From positions 103,644 through 147,559 of the forward strand of contig PAZH01000079.1 in NCBI GenBank assembly GCA_002716125.1: a DNA stretch of 43,916 nucleotides. The letters run 5' to 3'. Source of the DNA: Rhodospirillaceae bacterium (lineage in GTDB: Bacteria; Pseudomonadota; Alphaproteobacteria; UBA8366). The position numbers and the translations under genes were made by a program. Numbering within the stretch: position 1 is the first letter of the stretch; each line of letters starts with the position of its first letter. The notes under the pieces are model-generated. The model was not told the DNA's origin and made no database searches. It saw only the letters and a program-made list of their open reading frames with translations. Shown here piece by piece: positions 7,660-15,863 of the stretch.

Positions 7660-8954
7660 CAGCCCATCTCGCGCCAGTCGCGGTAACGGTAGAGCGACAA
7701 GGTGAAGGGGCGGGAGGTCAGGCGGAGGAACTTGTGCATCGGGAGCGGCTCGATTTCCGTCAGGGGGAAGGCGAGGTCCTGTTCCTCGGCGCCCATGACC
7801 GCTTTGGCGAGCTCGCCGCCGAGCGTGACGGAGAGCGCGACGCCGCGGCCGTTGCAGCCGATCCAGGTCCAGCCGTTGGGGCCGAGGCGGTGGAAATGCG
7901 GGGTATGGTCCCGCGTCGCCCCCACATAGCCGGTCCAGGAGTATTCGATCTCCGGCTCGACATATTGCGGGAAGATGCGTTGCAACCGTTTTGCGATGCG
8001 GGCGCGAATACGTTGGTGCCCGTTGAACGGCATGGCCAGCGCGCCGCCGGTGATCAACCGGTTCCGCGCGTCATAGCGAAAGAAGTGGAGGTCGCCGTGC
8101 GTGTCGGAGATAGCTTGGCGGTCCGGCACCACGGTGCTGCGCACATTATCGCTGAGGGGCGCCGTTGCCAGTTGCCAAGAGGTCACCGGCATGACGCTTC
8201 TTGCGAGACGCGGCGCCAGGCCGGGCGCAAGTTCGCCGGTATAGGCGTTGGTCGCCACCACTAGGGCGCGAGAGCGGATCGTGCCGTCCGGTGTCGTCAC
8301 GCGCCAGCCGTCGCCCTCCTGTCCGTAACTGAGGGCCGGCGATTTTTCATGGATGACGGCCCCGTTTTCGACGGCCGCGCGGGCCAACTCCCGCGTCAGC
8401 GCTAAGGGATTGATATGCCCGCCGGTGCGATTGCCGAAGCCGCCGAAGAAAAAGTTCGTGCCGATGCGGCGGTCGAGCTCTGACTTGTCGATCAATTCGA
8501 CCTCGGCCCCGTGCTTCTCCCATTGCCGGAACCGGTTCTCGGATATGGCTTTGAAGCGCCCCGGCGTGTGGGCCGGTTGAATCCAACCGTTCTGCTCCGC
8601 CTCGCAGTTGAGCCCGTGTTCCCGCACGAGATCGAAGAGATAGGCCGCCGAGCTGCCGATCAGCTTCACGAACCGCTCGCCCGCCTCGCCGAAGCGCGCG
8701 CACAAAGCGTCCGGGTCGGCCCGCGTGAGGACGGGGATGACCTGCCCGTTGTTACGGCCCGACGCGCCGTAGCCGACGTCCTCCGCTTCCAGGACCGTGA
8801 CTGTCGTCCCGGCCTTCGCCAGGTGAAGCGCCGTCGAAAGACCGGTGAACCCGGCGCCTAAGATTGTGACATCCGTCTCGGCGTCACCCGATAACGGATC
8901 ATAAGTCGCGCCGACGGGCGTGAAGGCGCGCCAAAGGGAGGTTTGTGTGGGCAC
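7659..8954 (-). CDS. FAD-dependent oxidoreductase of the DAO family (PuuB/glycine-oxidase-like)
   Basis: A 431-residue flavoprotein of the D-amino-acid oxidase family. DVTILGAGFTGLSTALHLA near residue 30 is the dinucleotide-binding GxGxxG site followed by the usual acidic residue (VLEAE). The region GYGASGRNNGQV is typical of PuuB-like enzymes that oxidise gamma-glutamylputrescine or similar secondary amines, and TGYVGATRDHTPHF with IGCNGRGVALS forms the C-terminal FAD contact. The substrate is not determined by sequence. GTG 8954 gives a family-like length; the open frame goes on to 9035. A possible promoter lies about 180 bases upstream. Confidence 0.88.
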   Translation of the reverse strand: MPTQTSLWRAFTPVGATYDPLSGDAETDVTILGAGFTGLSTALHLAKAGTTVTVLEAEDVGYGASGRNNGQVIPVLTRADPDALCARFGEAGERFVKLIGSSAAYLFDLVREHGLNCEAEQNGWIQPAHTPGRFKAISENRFRQWEKHGAEVELIDKSELDRRIGTNFFFGGFGNRTGGHINPLALTRELARAAVENGAVIHEKSPALSYGQEGDGWRVTTPDGTIRSRALVVATNAYTGELAPGLAPRLARSVMPVTSWQLATAPLSDNVRSTVVPDRQAISDTHGDLHFFRYDARNRLITGGALAMPFNGHQRIRARIAKRLQRIFPQYVEPEIEYSWTGYVGATRDHTPHFHRLGPNGWTWIGCNGRGVALSVTLGGELAKAVMGAEEQDLAFPLTEIEPLPMHKFLRLTSRPFTLSLYRYRDWREMG

Positions 8955-9113
8955 TGGATCGGTCTTTCTATGGGTGTCATTCCGGAATTGTAGCGCGTTA
9001 TCCGGAATTATAGCCTGAGCGGTTCCCTCTGGCATCTCGACTGTTCGCTATTTTCCGGCAGAAATTGCGGGTTTCCGCTACGCGGCCGCCGGAATGACAC
9101 ATCAAGAAAGAGG

Positions 9114-9158
9114 ACAAATCGTCTAATTTGTGATATAAGACCACTCGTTATTTGACAA
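9114..9158 (-). promoter_or_regulatory. Possible promoter and operator for the FAD oxidoreductase
   Basis: Read on the minus strand, TTGTCA (9153-9158) is followed 17 bases later by TATCAC (9130-9135), a fair sigma-70-type match. Directly after it lies ACAAATTAGACGATTTGT (9114-9131), a palindrome with 6-base arms and 6-base spacer that would cover the start of transcription, as an operator would. The leader to the GTG start would be about 170 bases. Confidence 0.35.
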
Positions 9159-9332
9159 GTGAATCAACAAACCACGCGACAGAACGTTTCTGTATGCGGG
9201 ATGAGCGGTACGCTATTACCCCATTCTCTCGGTGCATGGGGTTGATCTTCGAAAAAAATAAACGCGCCCGCGACAGCGCAGTTCTGTCGGCAGGTTCATC
9301 CTTCGCCCTTCGACGGGCTCAGGGTGAGGTGG

Positions 9333-9413
9333 CTCATCCTTCGACAGGCTCAGGATGAGGGTGTTTTTGTGTCCTCATCCTGAGGAGACCGCGAAGCGGT
9401 CGTCTCGAAGGAT
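9333..9413. repeat. CTCATCC palindromic element, copy C
   Basis: This is a third copy of the element seen at 7418 and 7577, with GACCGCGAAGCGGTC as the inner stem in place of GCCCGCAGGGCGGGC: stem bases changed in pairs, so the hairpin is kept. It lies six bases beyond the stop codon of the alpha/beta hydrolase gene, again at the transcript end of a minus-strand gene. Confidence 0.8.
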
Positions 9414-9419
9414 GTGCGC

Positions 9420-10208
9420 TCAGCTTTGTTTGCCGAGGAACGTCATATAGGCGTTGTTGAACGCGTCTTTTTGCTCGACGTTCGAGAAGTGGAGGGCGTT
9501 CGGGATGACCACGAGTTCCGAGCCTTCGATCTTCTCGTGCATAACTTCGTGGGCCGCGACCGGCGTGCCGGGGTCGTCCTCGCCGACGATCATCTGGGTC
9601 GGTACCGTGATGGCGGAAATTTTGTCCGTCAGGTCGAGGCCTTGGATGGCGCGGCAACAACCGCAGAAACCGGAGACCTTGGTGTTGCGGATCATGTCGC
9701 GAACCTTGTCGCATTCCGCGGGTTCCGCCGCCATGTAGTCTTCGGAAAACCAGCGGGCCATCGTGCCTTCGACAAGGGCTTCCATGCCGTCGGCGCGGGC
9801 GTTCGCGATCCGCTCGTCCCAGGCGGAATGCATTTCCGGCGGCACGCGGCTCATCGTATCGCAGAGCGAGAGTGAGAGGAAACGGTCCTGGTCCTTCAAT
9901 GCGGCCGTCTGGCCGATCATGCCACCCATCGAAAGGCCGATATAATGCGTGCGGTCGATTTCGAGCGCGTCCATCAAGCCGAGCAAATCATCGGCCAGCA
10001 TCTCGAGCGAGTAATCCATGTCCGGCGCGTCGGATTCTCCGTGGCCCCGCATGTCGTAGCGGATGACGCGGTAATCCTTCAGAACGTCCATCTGCGGGTC
10101 CCACATGGCGTTCGTCGCTGCGAGCGAATGGCTCATCACAACGGTCGGCGCGTCCGCCGGGCCAGAGGCTTGGTAGTTCAATTGAATACCGTTCGCGCTG
10201 ATTCTCAT
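9420..10208 (-). CDS. Alpha/beta hydrolase, 3-oxoadipate enol-lactonase-like
   Basis: A 262-residue alpha/beta hydrolase. The nucleophile is Ser93 in GLSMGGMIGQ, the acid is an Asp in VGEDDPGTP and the general base is His in NALHFSN. The oxyanion region is MSHSLAATNAMWD, and YDMRGHGESD follows; both are typical of PcaD-like enol-lactonases and related esterases. The open frame extends to 10307, but ATG 10208 has an excellent GGGAGGAGAGAT site. It is the last gene of the four-gene operon, 16 bases after the enolase-superfamily gene. Lactone opening is the best guess; no other beta-ketoadipate gene is present. Confidence 0.87.
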   Translation of the reverse strand: MRISANGIQLNYQASGPADAPTVVMSHSLAATNAMWDPQMDVLKDYRVIRYDMRGHGESDAPDMDYSLEMLADDLLGLMDALEIDRTHYIGLSMGGMIGQTAALKDQDRFLSLSLCDTMSRVPPEMHSAWDERIANARADGMEALVEGTMARWFSEDYMAAEPAECDKVRDMIRNTKVSGFCGCCRAIQGLDLTDKISAITVPTQMIVGEDDPGTPVAAHEVMHEKIEGSELVVIPNALHFSNVEQKDAFNNAYMTFLGKQS

Positions 10209-10224
10209 CGTATCTCTCCTCCCG

Positions 10225-11364
10225 TCAGTTGACGGCGAATTCCTTGAGCTGTGCCGTGTCCGGTTCCACACCCAAACCGGGTGCTTCCGGCAGTGACATG
10301 ATGCCATTCTCGATGCCTGGCAGGCCGCCGGTCAACCTTTCGCGGATCGGATTGGCGTTGGCGTCGATCTCGAGTACCCCGTCGCCGCCGGCCACGGCCA
10401 AACAATGCGCCGCAGACATCACGCCGATCGGTCCCGCCAGGAAATGCGGGCAATAAGTAAGACCCGCGGCGACAATCCGTTTGGCCAGCGGCAGGGTCTT
10501 GGTGAAACCACCCCATTTGCACATATCGGGCTGTACGACACCGAAGACGTTCGCCTCGATATGAGCGTCGAATTGCGCATCGCCAAGGAGGTTTTCGCCC
10601 GCCGCGATGGGACTGCCGGGTTGTGCAGCGAGCGCCTGCCACTCCGAGATCGGCCGGTCGGCCGGCAGCGGTTCCTCGATCCAGCGAAGGCCAAAATCGG
10701 AATAGGGGGCCCAGTTGTCCTTCGCGGTGGCGAGATCCCAGCCTTGGTTGACGTCGGTCATCAGCGCGCGCTCACCGATCATCTCGCGCATCGTGGTAAG
10801 GGCGGCAAAGTCCACTTCGCGACCGAAGCCGATCTTAATCTTGAAGGCGTTGTACCCCTCCGCGAGTTTGCGCGCGACGATGTCTTCGAAGCCGCTGGGG
10901 TTGAGGCCGCTGGCATAGGTCGGAACGGCATCGCGTTTGCCACCGAAAAACCGCCAGAGCGGCGCACCGGCTTTACGGGCCGCGAGATCCCAAAGCGCGA
11001 TGTCGACGCCGGCGATGGCCTGAGCGAAGGATCCGGGTTCGCCCGACTGCAGGGTCATAATATGGGTTTTGCGTGTCATTGCGGCGAACGCGGCCGCAGG
11101 CGAATGCCAAGTTTCCGCCAACGCGACCGGTGCAATGTAGTCGCGGATCAGGTGCGCGCGGTTTTCCGCCCCATGCATCGGGAAATTACCAAATACCTCG
11201 CCCCAGCCGACCGCGCCGTCGCGGTCCTCTGCGCGGACCAGGAGGACGGCCCGCTCCGGGATTGTGCCGAAAGATGTGACGACCGGCGTCTCGACCTTGG
11301 CGCGAAGCAGGATCGGCTCGAGTTTCGCGAGTGCGATTTCATCGGTCTGCGTCAGGTCGGACAT
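10225..11364 (-). CDS. Mandelate racemase/muconate lactonizing enzyme family protein (enolase superfamily)
   Basis: A 379-residue enolase-superfamily enzyme with an N-terminal capping domain and a C-terminal barrel. Catalytic features visible in order: FKIKIG (KxK base), LMTDVNQGW (first metal ligand Asp), RWIEEPL (second ligand Glu), IAAGENL (third ligand Glu) and YCPHFLAGP (His on the opposite face). KxK plus His fits racemases or acid-sugar dehydratases as well as cycloisomerases, so the reaction is open. The start codon overlaps the stop of the upstream dehydrogenase as TGATG, indicating translational coupling. Confidence 0.88.
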   Translation of the reverse strand: MSDLTQTDEIALAKLEPILLRAKVETPVVTSFGTIPERAVLLVRAEDRDGAVGWGEVFGNFPMHGAENRAHLIRDYIAPVALAETWHSPAAAFAAMTRKTHIMTLQSGEPGSFAQAIAGVDIALWDLAARKAGAPLWRFFGGKRDAVPTYASGLNPSGFEDIVARKLAEGYNAFKIKIGFGREVDFAALTTMREMIGERALMTDVNQGWDLATAKDNWAPYSDFGLRWIEEPLPADRPISEWQALAAQPGSPIAAGENLLGDAQFDAHIEANVFGVVQPDMCKWGGFTKTLPLAKRIVAAGLTYCPHFLAGPIGVMSAAHCLAVAGGDGVLEIDANANPIRERLTGGLPGIENGIMSLPEAPGLGVEPDTAQLKEFAVN

Positions 11365-12782
11365 CAGAGGACCTTTCCGGGGTTCATGGTGTCGTTGGGG
11401 TCCAGCGCCGCCTTAATCTTGCGCATCAGATCGAACTCGACATCGGATTTATAGCGGGCCAATTCACCGCGCTTCAGTTTCCCGATCCCGTGTTCCGCGC
11501 TAAAGCTGCCGTCGAGGTCGACGGCAAGATCGTGGACAGCCACTTCGAGATCATGCGCCTTGGCCATCATTTCAGCCCCGTCCGTCTCGGGCGGGCGGCT
11601 TAGATTGAAGTGGATATTGCCGTCGCCCATGTGTCCGAAGGGAATAACGTTGACGCCCGGGATCATCGCCTCGGCGATGTCGGTGGCCTGCTCAAGGAAG
11701 GCCGGGACGTTTGTCAGCGGTACGGAGATATCGTGTTTGAGGCCGGCGCCCGCCAGTTTCTGCGCCTCGGGAATGGTCTCGCGTAATTTCCAAAGCGCCG
11801 CCGATTGTTGTCCGCTGGAAGCGATTACGGCATTGGCGACTTCGTCCGCTTCGAAGGCGGCGCCCAAGGCGTCTTCGACCGCTGCCGCGAGGCCGGACTC
11901 TTGGCGGCCTGCACTGCATTCGATAAGGGCATAGTGGTCATAGGCTTCGTCGAACGGATCGCTCGCGCCGTCAATCTGCGCCAGTACCAGATCGATGCAG
12001 GCGCGGTGAACATACTCGAAAGAGGTCACGCCGTCGCTGGTCGCCGACCGCATACGGGAAAGCAGCTCAAGGGCGGCCCGTGCCGTCGGCAAGGCAACGA
12101 AACTGGTGACAACTTCCTGCGGGCGCGGAAACAGTTTCAAGACAACCGCGGTGACTATGCCAAGCGTGCCTTCCGCGCCGAGGAAGAGCTGCTTCAGGTC
12201 GTAGCCGGTATTGTCCTTTCGCAGCCGACGGAGGCCGTCCCAGATTGTGCCGTCCGGTAGGACCACCTCGAGCCCAAGGACGAGGTCCCGCGTGTTGCCG
12301 TAGCGCAGAACCGCGACACCCCCGGCGTTGGTCGAGAGGTTGCCGCCGATCTGACAGCTGCCCTCGGCACCAAGGCTCAGGGGAAACAGTCGGTCTGCCT
12401 CTTCGGCGGCGTCTTGAATGGCGGTGAGAATACAGCCGGCTTCCGCCGTGATCGTGTAGTTTAGTGCATCGACATGGCGAATATTGTTCATGCGGGCCAG
12501 CGACAAAACGATCTGATTGCCCGTCTCATCTGGCGTCGCGCCGCCGCAATAGCCTGTGTTTCCGCCTTGCGGTGTGAGAGCGATGCCGGCGGCCGCGCAG
12601 ATTTTTACGACCGTGGAGACTTCTTCCGTTGTGGCGGGGCGCAGCACCAAGGCTGTTTTGCCGTGATAGAGCTCGCGCGCATCGACGGCATAGGCTTCGG
12701 TATCGGCGTCGCCTTCGAGATAACCGTTGGGGCCGACGGCGTCCTTTAGTTGCTGGAGTACTTCGTTCGTAAGAGCGGTCAT
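11364..12782 (-). CDS. FAD-binding oxidoreductase, D-2-hydroxyglutarate dehydrogenase-like
   Basis: A 472-residue flavoprotein of the GlcD/D2HGDH family. The FAD-binding half has LRPATTEEVSTVV, PQGGNTGYCGG and LGAEGSCQIGGNLSTNAGG; then LRKDNTGYDLKQLFLGAEG, a stretch particularly strong in D-2-hydroxyglutarate dehydrogenases. The C-terminal half has the metal-site pair PFGHMGDGNIHFN and SAEHGIG. It probably oxidises D-2-hydroxyglutarate or a similar 2-hydroxyacid, passing electrons to a quinone or electron-transfer flavoprotein. ATG 12782 is chosen; a GTG at 12791 overlapping the upstream stop is possible. It directly follows the transhydrogenase whose product would be D-2-hydroxyglutarate. 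Confidence 0.85.
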   Translation of the reverse strand: MTALTNEVLQQLKDAVGPNGYLEGDADTEAYAVDARELYHGKTALVLRPATTEEVSTVVKICAAAGIALTPQGGNTGYCGGATPDETGNQIVLSLARMNNIRHVDALNYTITAEAGCILTAIQDAAEEADRLFPLSLGAEGSCQIGGNLSTNAGGVAVLRYGNTRDLVLGLEVVLPDGTIWDGLRRLRKDNTGYDLKQLFLGAEGTLGIVTAVVLKLFPRPQEVVTSFVALPTARAALELLSRMRSATSDGVTSFEYVHRACIDLVLAQIDGASDPFDEAYDHYALIECSAGRQESGLAAAVEDALGAAFEADEVANAVIASSGQQSAALWKLRETIPEAQKLAGAGLKHDISVPLTNVPAFLEQATDIAEAMIPGVNVIPFGHMGDGNIHFNLSRPPETDGAEMMAKAHDLEVAVHDLAVDLDGSFSAEHGIGKLKRGELARYKSDVEFDLMRKIKAALDPNDTMNPGKVL

Positions 12783-12787
12783 GGCGA

Positions 12788-14098
12788 TCACCAGTAACGC
12801 ATGGCGTCTTTGAAGAGTTGCGTGAGTTCGGCTTCGCCGACTTGGGCCGGCGACATGACGAGGAGGCGTTGTTGCGGCAACGTGCCTTTAACGAGGTTCG
12901 GAATGTCTTCCTCGCTGTATCCGACGCCGCTGATACCGTTCGGCAGGTCGGTCTCACGCATCATGTCGACGATACGGTCGGCAAGAAGGTTGCCGCCATC
13001 GGCGATGTCGGCACCGGCCGTATTCGCGCCCATGGCTTCGGCCGCCGTGAAGTGCCGCTCGGGGCAGGCAGGGCCTGTAAACCGGAAAGCTGCCGGCGCA
13101 TTCACGATGACGGATGTACCGTGTGGCACCATCGGGTGGTTCGACTTCCAGCCTTGCGGATAGTAGTCGCGAACAAGACCGGCAACCGCGTAAGCCATCG
13201 CATGGGGAATATGCACGCCGGAATTACCGAAACCGATACCGGCCAGCATGCCGGCGAACATCAGTTTTTCGCGGAATTCGGTGGCGCCCGGCTGCTTCAC
13301 CGCTTCGACGAGGTTGGCGCCGATCAGGCGAATGGCTTCCAGCGTCGAGAGATCACTATAAGGGTTGGCGCCTTGGTAGACGGGGCGTGCGGTCAAATCC
13401 GCAGGCTTGTCGCGGCTGGTATAGGGAACAGCCGTGTAGGACTCGCAGGCATGGGTAAAGACATCGAAACCATTGGCGGCAATAACCGGTCCCGGCAGGC
13501 TGGCTAAAGTATCGGGATCAAGCACGCCGAGGCTCGGCCGCAGATGGGCGTTCGAGATGCCGGTCTTCACTTCCATCTCCAAAAGATCAAAGATCGCGAC
13601 GGCCGTACATTCGCTGGCGGTCCCAAAGGTAGTGGGGCACGCGATGTGCGGTTTGAGCGGTCCCGGGACTGGTTTGGCGTTGCCGATCGGCGCATTCACG
13701 TAGTCGAGAAACTCATCCGGTGGGTGCGAGGTGTAGAGGTCGGCTGCCTTCGCGGTGTCCATGCTGGAGCCGCCGCCGACGGAGAAGAAGCCGTCGAAAT
13801 TACCCGATTTTGCGAATTCGATACCGGCTTTAAAGGACTTGTCCGTCGGCTCGACCTCAACTTCGTCAAAGACGGCGACGTCGATATTGGCGTCCGACAA
13901 GGCTTGCTTAACGGTCGAGACACATTCGAGCTGTGCGACGGTTTTATCGGTGTAGAGTGCAACGCGGGACATGCCGAGCGCTTTTGCGTCATGGCCGACT
14001 TCCCGCAGAGAGCCGGGGCCGAATTTGATTTTCGGCGGGGTGACAGTGAAGGCGGATTCGCGACCGTCGCCATGGGTGTAGTAGGGGGATAGTGTCAT
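12788..14098 (-). CDS. Iron-containing alcohol dehydrogenase, hydroxyacid-oxoacid transhydrogenase (ADHFE1-like)
   Basis: A 436-residue group III alcohol dehydrogenase close in pattern to mitochondrial ADHFE1. Visible: FGPGSLREVG at the start, GGGSSMDTAKA for the nucleotide, CPTTFGTASECT, and the metal site spread over NGFDVFTHACESY, HIPHAMAYAVAGL and HPMVPHGTSV. ADHFE1 transfers hydride from 4-hydroxybutyrate to 2-oxoglutarate, giving succinic semialdehyde and D-2-hydroxyglutarate, using a tightly bound cofactor. The length, the DYYPQGW segment and the tail after the metal site fit this subgroup better than short butanol dehydrogenases. It is the first gene of the operon and diverges from the ornithine cyclodeaminase-family gene. 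Confidence 0.87.
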   Translation of the reverse strand: MTLSPYYTHGDGRESAFTVTPPKIKFGPGSLREVGHDAKALGMSRVALYTDKTVAQLECVSTVKQALSDANIDVAVFDEVEVEPTDKSFKAGIEFAKSGNFDGFFSVGGGSSMDTAKAADLYTSHPPDEFLDYVNAPIGNAKPVPGPLKPHIACPTTFGTASECTAVAIFDLLEMEVKTGISNAHLRPSLGVLDPDTLASLPGPVIAANGFDVFTHACESYTAVPYTSRDKPADLTARPVYQGANPYSDLSTLEAIRLIGANLVEAVKQPGATEFREKLMFAGMLAGIGFGNSGVHIPHAMAYAVAGLVRDYYPQGWKSNHPMVPHGTSVIVNAPAAFRFTGPACPERHFTAAEAMGANTAGADIADGGNLLADRIVDMMRETDLPNGISGVGYSEEDIPNLVKGTLPQQRLLVMSPAQVGEAELTQLFKDAMRYW

Positions 14099-14201
14099 CG
14101 TCGTGTCGGCTCCCTGTCGCGGATTGTCGGATTCGTGTATTTAACCGGGCGCGACTTTATAGAATACAGCTGGTTACGTCAGCCCGGGGGAGAAATTTAT
14201 T

Positions 14202-15149
14202 ATGATTGTCGTTGGTGAAGAAGAGACACGCGAGCGGCTGGAATTCGGGGCGCTGGTCGAAGCCATACGAGACGCCTTCAAAGGCGGCATCGAATCGCCT
14301 GCGAAGCACCAGCACTATGTCGAAGTGCCGGGCGAGCCTGAAGGCAAGATCATGATGATGCCGGCCTGGCGCTCTGGCGATTATGTTTGCGTGAAATTGG
14401 TGAACATGTTTCCGGGCAATGCGGATCGCGGGATGCCGGCGGTCAGCGGGATCGTAATCCTATTCGACGGGCGAACCGGCGAAGTCTTGGCACAAGTCGA
14501 TGGCGGGGAAGTCACGGCGCGGCGTACCGCCGCTGCTTCCGCGCTCGCAGCGGATTATCTGGCGCGAAAAGACAGCAAGATGCATTTGGTCGTCGGCACG
14601 GGACGGGTCGCTTGGAACCTTATCTTCGCGCATCGTGCGGTCCGTTCGCTTGAGAAGACCTTCATTTGGGGCCGGAACTACGACAAAGCCCGCGCCATGG
14701 CGGCGGATGCGATGAAACTTGGGGCCAACGTCGAAGCGGTCGAGGACGTCGAAGCGGCGACGCGGGGCTCGGATATCATTTCGTGTGCAACGTTCTCCGC
14801 AGATCCGATTGTTTTTGGCGATTGGCTGCAGGAAGGCGCGCATCTTGATTTGGTCGGCGGCTACCGACTGGAAGTGAGAGAGACGGACGATACGTCTGTT
14901 CGCCGTGCAACTGTATTCTGCGATACGCTGGGCGGTGCGCCGAAAGCGGCAGGTGATCTCACCCAACCAATCGCATCCGGCATATTGAAATTCGAAGAAT
15001 TGCACGACCTCTACGCTTTGGTCGGCGGAAGCCATCCTGGCCGGACGAGCGACGATGAGATCACGATGTTCAAGTCCGTCGGCGCTTCGCTCGAAGATTT
15101 TGCGGCGGCAGTCCTGATTTACGAGCAAGTAGCGAAAGAAAAACCCTGA
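14202..15149 (+). CDS. Ornithine cyclodeaminase/mu-crystallin family protein
   Basis: A 315-residue member of the OCD/mu-crystallin family. The NAD(P) site is LVVGTGRVAWNLIFAH (about 127-142), with FIWGRNYDKARAMA following; the catalytic/oligomer part carries DGRTGEVLAQVDGGEVTARRTAA, the usual family block around residues 89-111. Members include ornithine cyclodeaminase, alanine dehydrogenase and ketimine reductases; which applies cannot be told here. GGGGGAG stands nine bases before the ATG. It diverges from the transhydrogenase operon across about 100 bases, and its stop codon abuts that of apt with no base in between. Confidence 0.87.
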   Translation: MIVVGEEETRERLEFGALVEAIRDAFKGGIESPAKHQHYVEVPGEPEGKIMMMPAWRSGDYVCVKLVNMFPGNADRGMPAVSGIVILFDGRTGEVLAQVDGGEVTARRTAAASALAADYLARKDSKMHLVVGTGRVAWNLIFAHRAVRSLEKTFIWGRNYDKARAMAADAMKLGANVEAVEDVEAATRGSDIISCATFSADPIVFGDWLQEGAHLDLVGGYRLEVRETDDTSVRRATVFCDTLGGAPKAAGDLTQPIASGILKFEELHDLYALVGGSHPGRTSDDEITMFKSVGASLEDFAAAVLIYEQVAKEKP

Positions 15150-15677
15150 TTATTCGTCGTAGGTGACGAGCGTCGATGCCGCGATATCAAGGGTTTCCAG
15201 ACGGCTGCGCCCCGGTAAGAAAGATAACTCAACGATAAAACTCGCACCGGCCACAACGCCGCCGACGTTGCGAATGAGTTCGACAGCGGCAGATGCGGTA
15301 CCGCCTGTCGCCAGAAGGTCGTCCATAATGACGACACGCTGTCCAGGTTCGATCGCGTCGGCCTGGATTTCGATCGTGTCGCTGCCGTATTCCAAGTCAT
15401 AAGTGTGCGAAATCGTGGGGCCCGGCAGTTTGCCTTTCTTGCGTATCATGGCGAAGCCGCAGCCGAGTTCGAGCGCCAATGGCGCCGCTGTCAGGAAACC
15501 GCGAGATTCGATGCCGACCAAAATATCGGCCTGCAAAGGCTTTACGTGAGCGGTAAGTTGATCCACACAACTCCGCCACGCGCCGGCATGAGCAAGCAAA
15601 GTCGAAATGTCGTAGAAAAGTATGCCTTCTTTGGGAAAATCCGGGATGCTCCGGATGTGCTGCTTTAAATCCATCAT
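15150..15677 (-). CDS. apt: Adenine phosphoribosyltransferase
   Basis: A 175-residue APT, the normal bacterial length. It converts adenine and PRPP into AMP in purine salvage. The PRPP-binding motif is [16 protein letters not shown] (about 118-133); [21 protein letters not shown] at the start and [18 protein letters not shown] are standard APT segments. Two adjacent methionines leave the exact start open by one residue. It is transcribed alone, convergent with the OCD-family gene and divergent from the mla operon. Confidence 0.95.
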   Translation of the reverse strand: MMDLKQHIRSIPDFPKEGILFYDISTLLAHAGAWRSCVDQLTAHVKPLQADILVGIESRGFLTAAPLALELGCGFAMIRKKGKLPGPTISHTYDLEYGSDTIEIQADAIEPGQRVVIMDDLLATGGTASAAVELIRNVGGVVAGASFIVELSFLPGRSRLETLDIAASTLVTYDE

Positions 15678-15863
15678 GTCGCTTTCGTTGATCGAAGCCG
15701 GCTCCTGCCGAACGCTCCCTTGGACGCTGGCAATGTACTGATCCCCTGTTGGCTCTGCAATGCGCCAAGCGCTTTAAGCGTCTGTTTCTTCGTGCTATTC
15801 GAAGTAGGTAAGAGCGGTGCGAATGGCTTAGCCGTTAAGCTGCGCATCTGGGGAGTGTTTTCG

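Larger units (their letters stand above)
7368..7700. repeat. Imperfect tandem duplication covering two gene ends and a hairpin element
   Basis: Unit 1 (7368-7543, 176 bases) and unit 2 (7544-7700, 157 bases) are near-identical. Each begins with GACGATT(A/G)TTGAGGGG, matching the last codons of the DUF1194 gene, continues through a CTCATCC hairpin element and ends with about 40 bases that match the 3' end of the FAD oxidoreductase gene. Unit 1 has an extra exact copy of a 16-base block (TGCAGCAGGCTCATCC at 7393-7408 and 7409-7424). The leftover gene end in unit 1 would still encode LSLYRYRDRREMG and a stop, against LSLYRYRDWREMG in the real gene. Confidence 0.85.
8955..9419. other. 465-base gene-free stretch with small repeats
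   Basis: No convincing gene is visible. It holds a 20-base-period direct repeat (TCCGGAATTGTAGC at 8981 and TCCGGAATTATAGC at 9001), a 12-base inverted repeat (GTGTCATTCCGG at 8974-8985 with CCGGAATGACAC at 9089-9100) that could mark a decayed 127-base palindromic element, a possible minus-strand promoter and palindrome near 9114-9158, a degenerate CCCTTCGACGGGCTCAGGG block at 9307-9325 and repeat copy C. Confidence 0.6.

Noticed and set aside
7390-7660. Possible CRISPR-like repeat array
   Set aside because: There are only two units, the material between them is itself duplicated and includes gene ends, and no cas gene is present.
9152-9358. 68-codon open frame in the gap before the hydrolase gene
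   Set aside because: Half of it is the CTCATCC repeat, it has no ribosome site and the product resembles nothing known.
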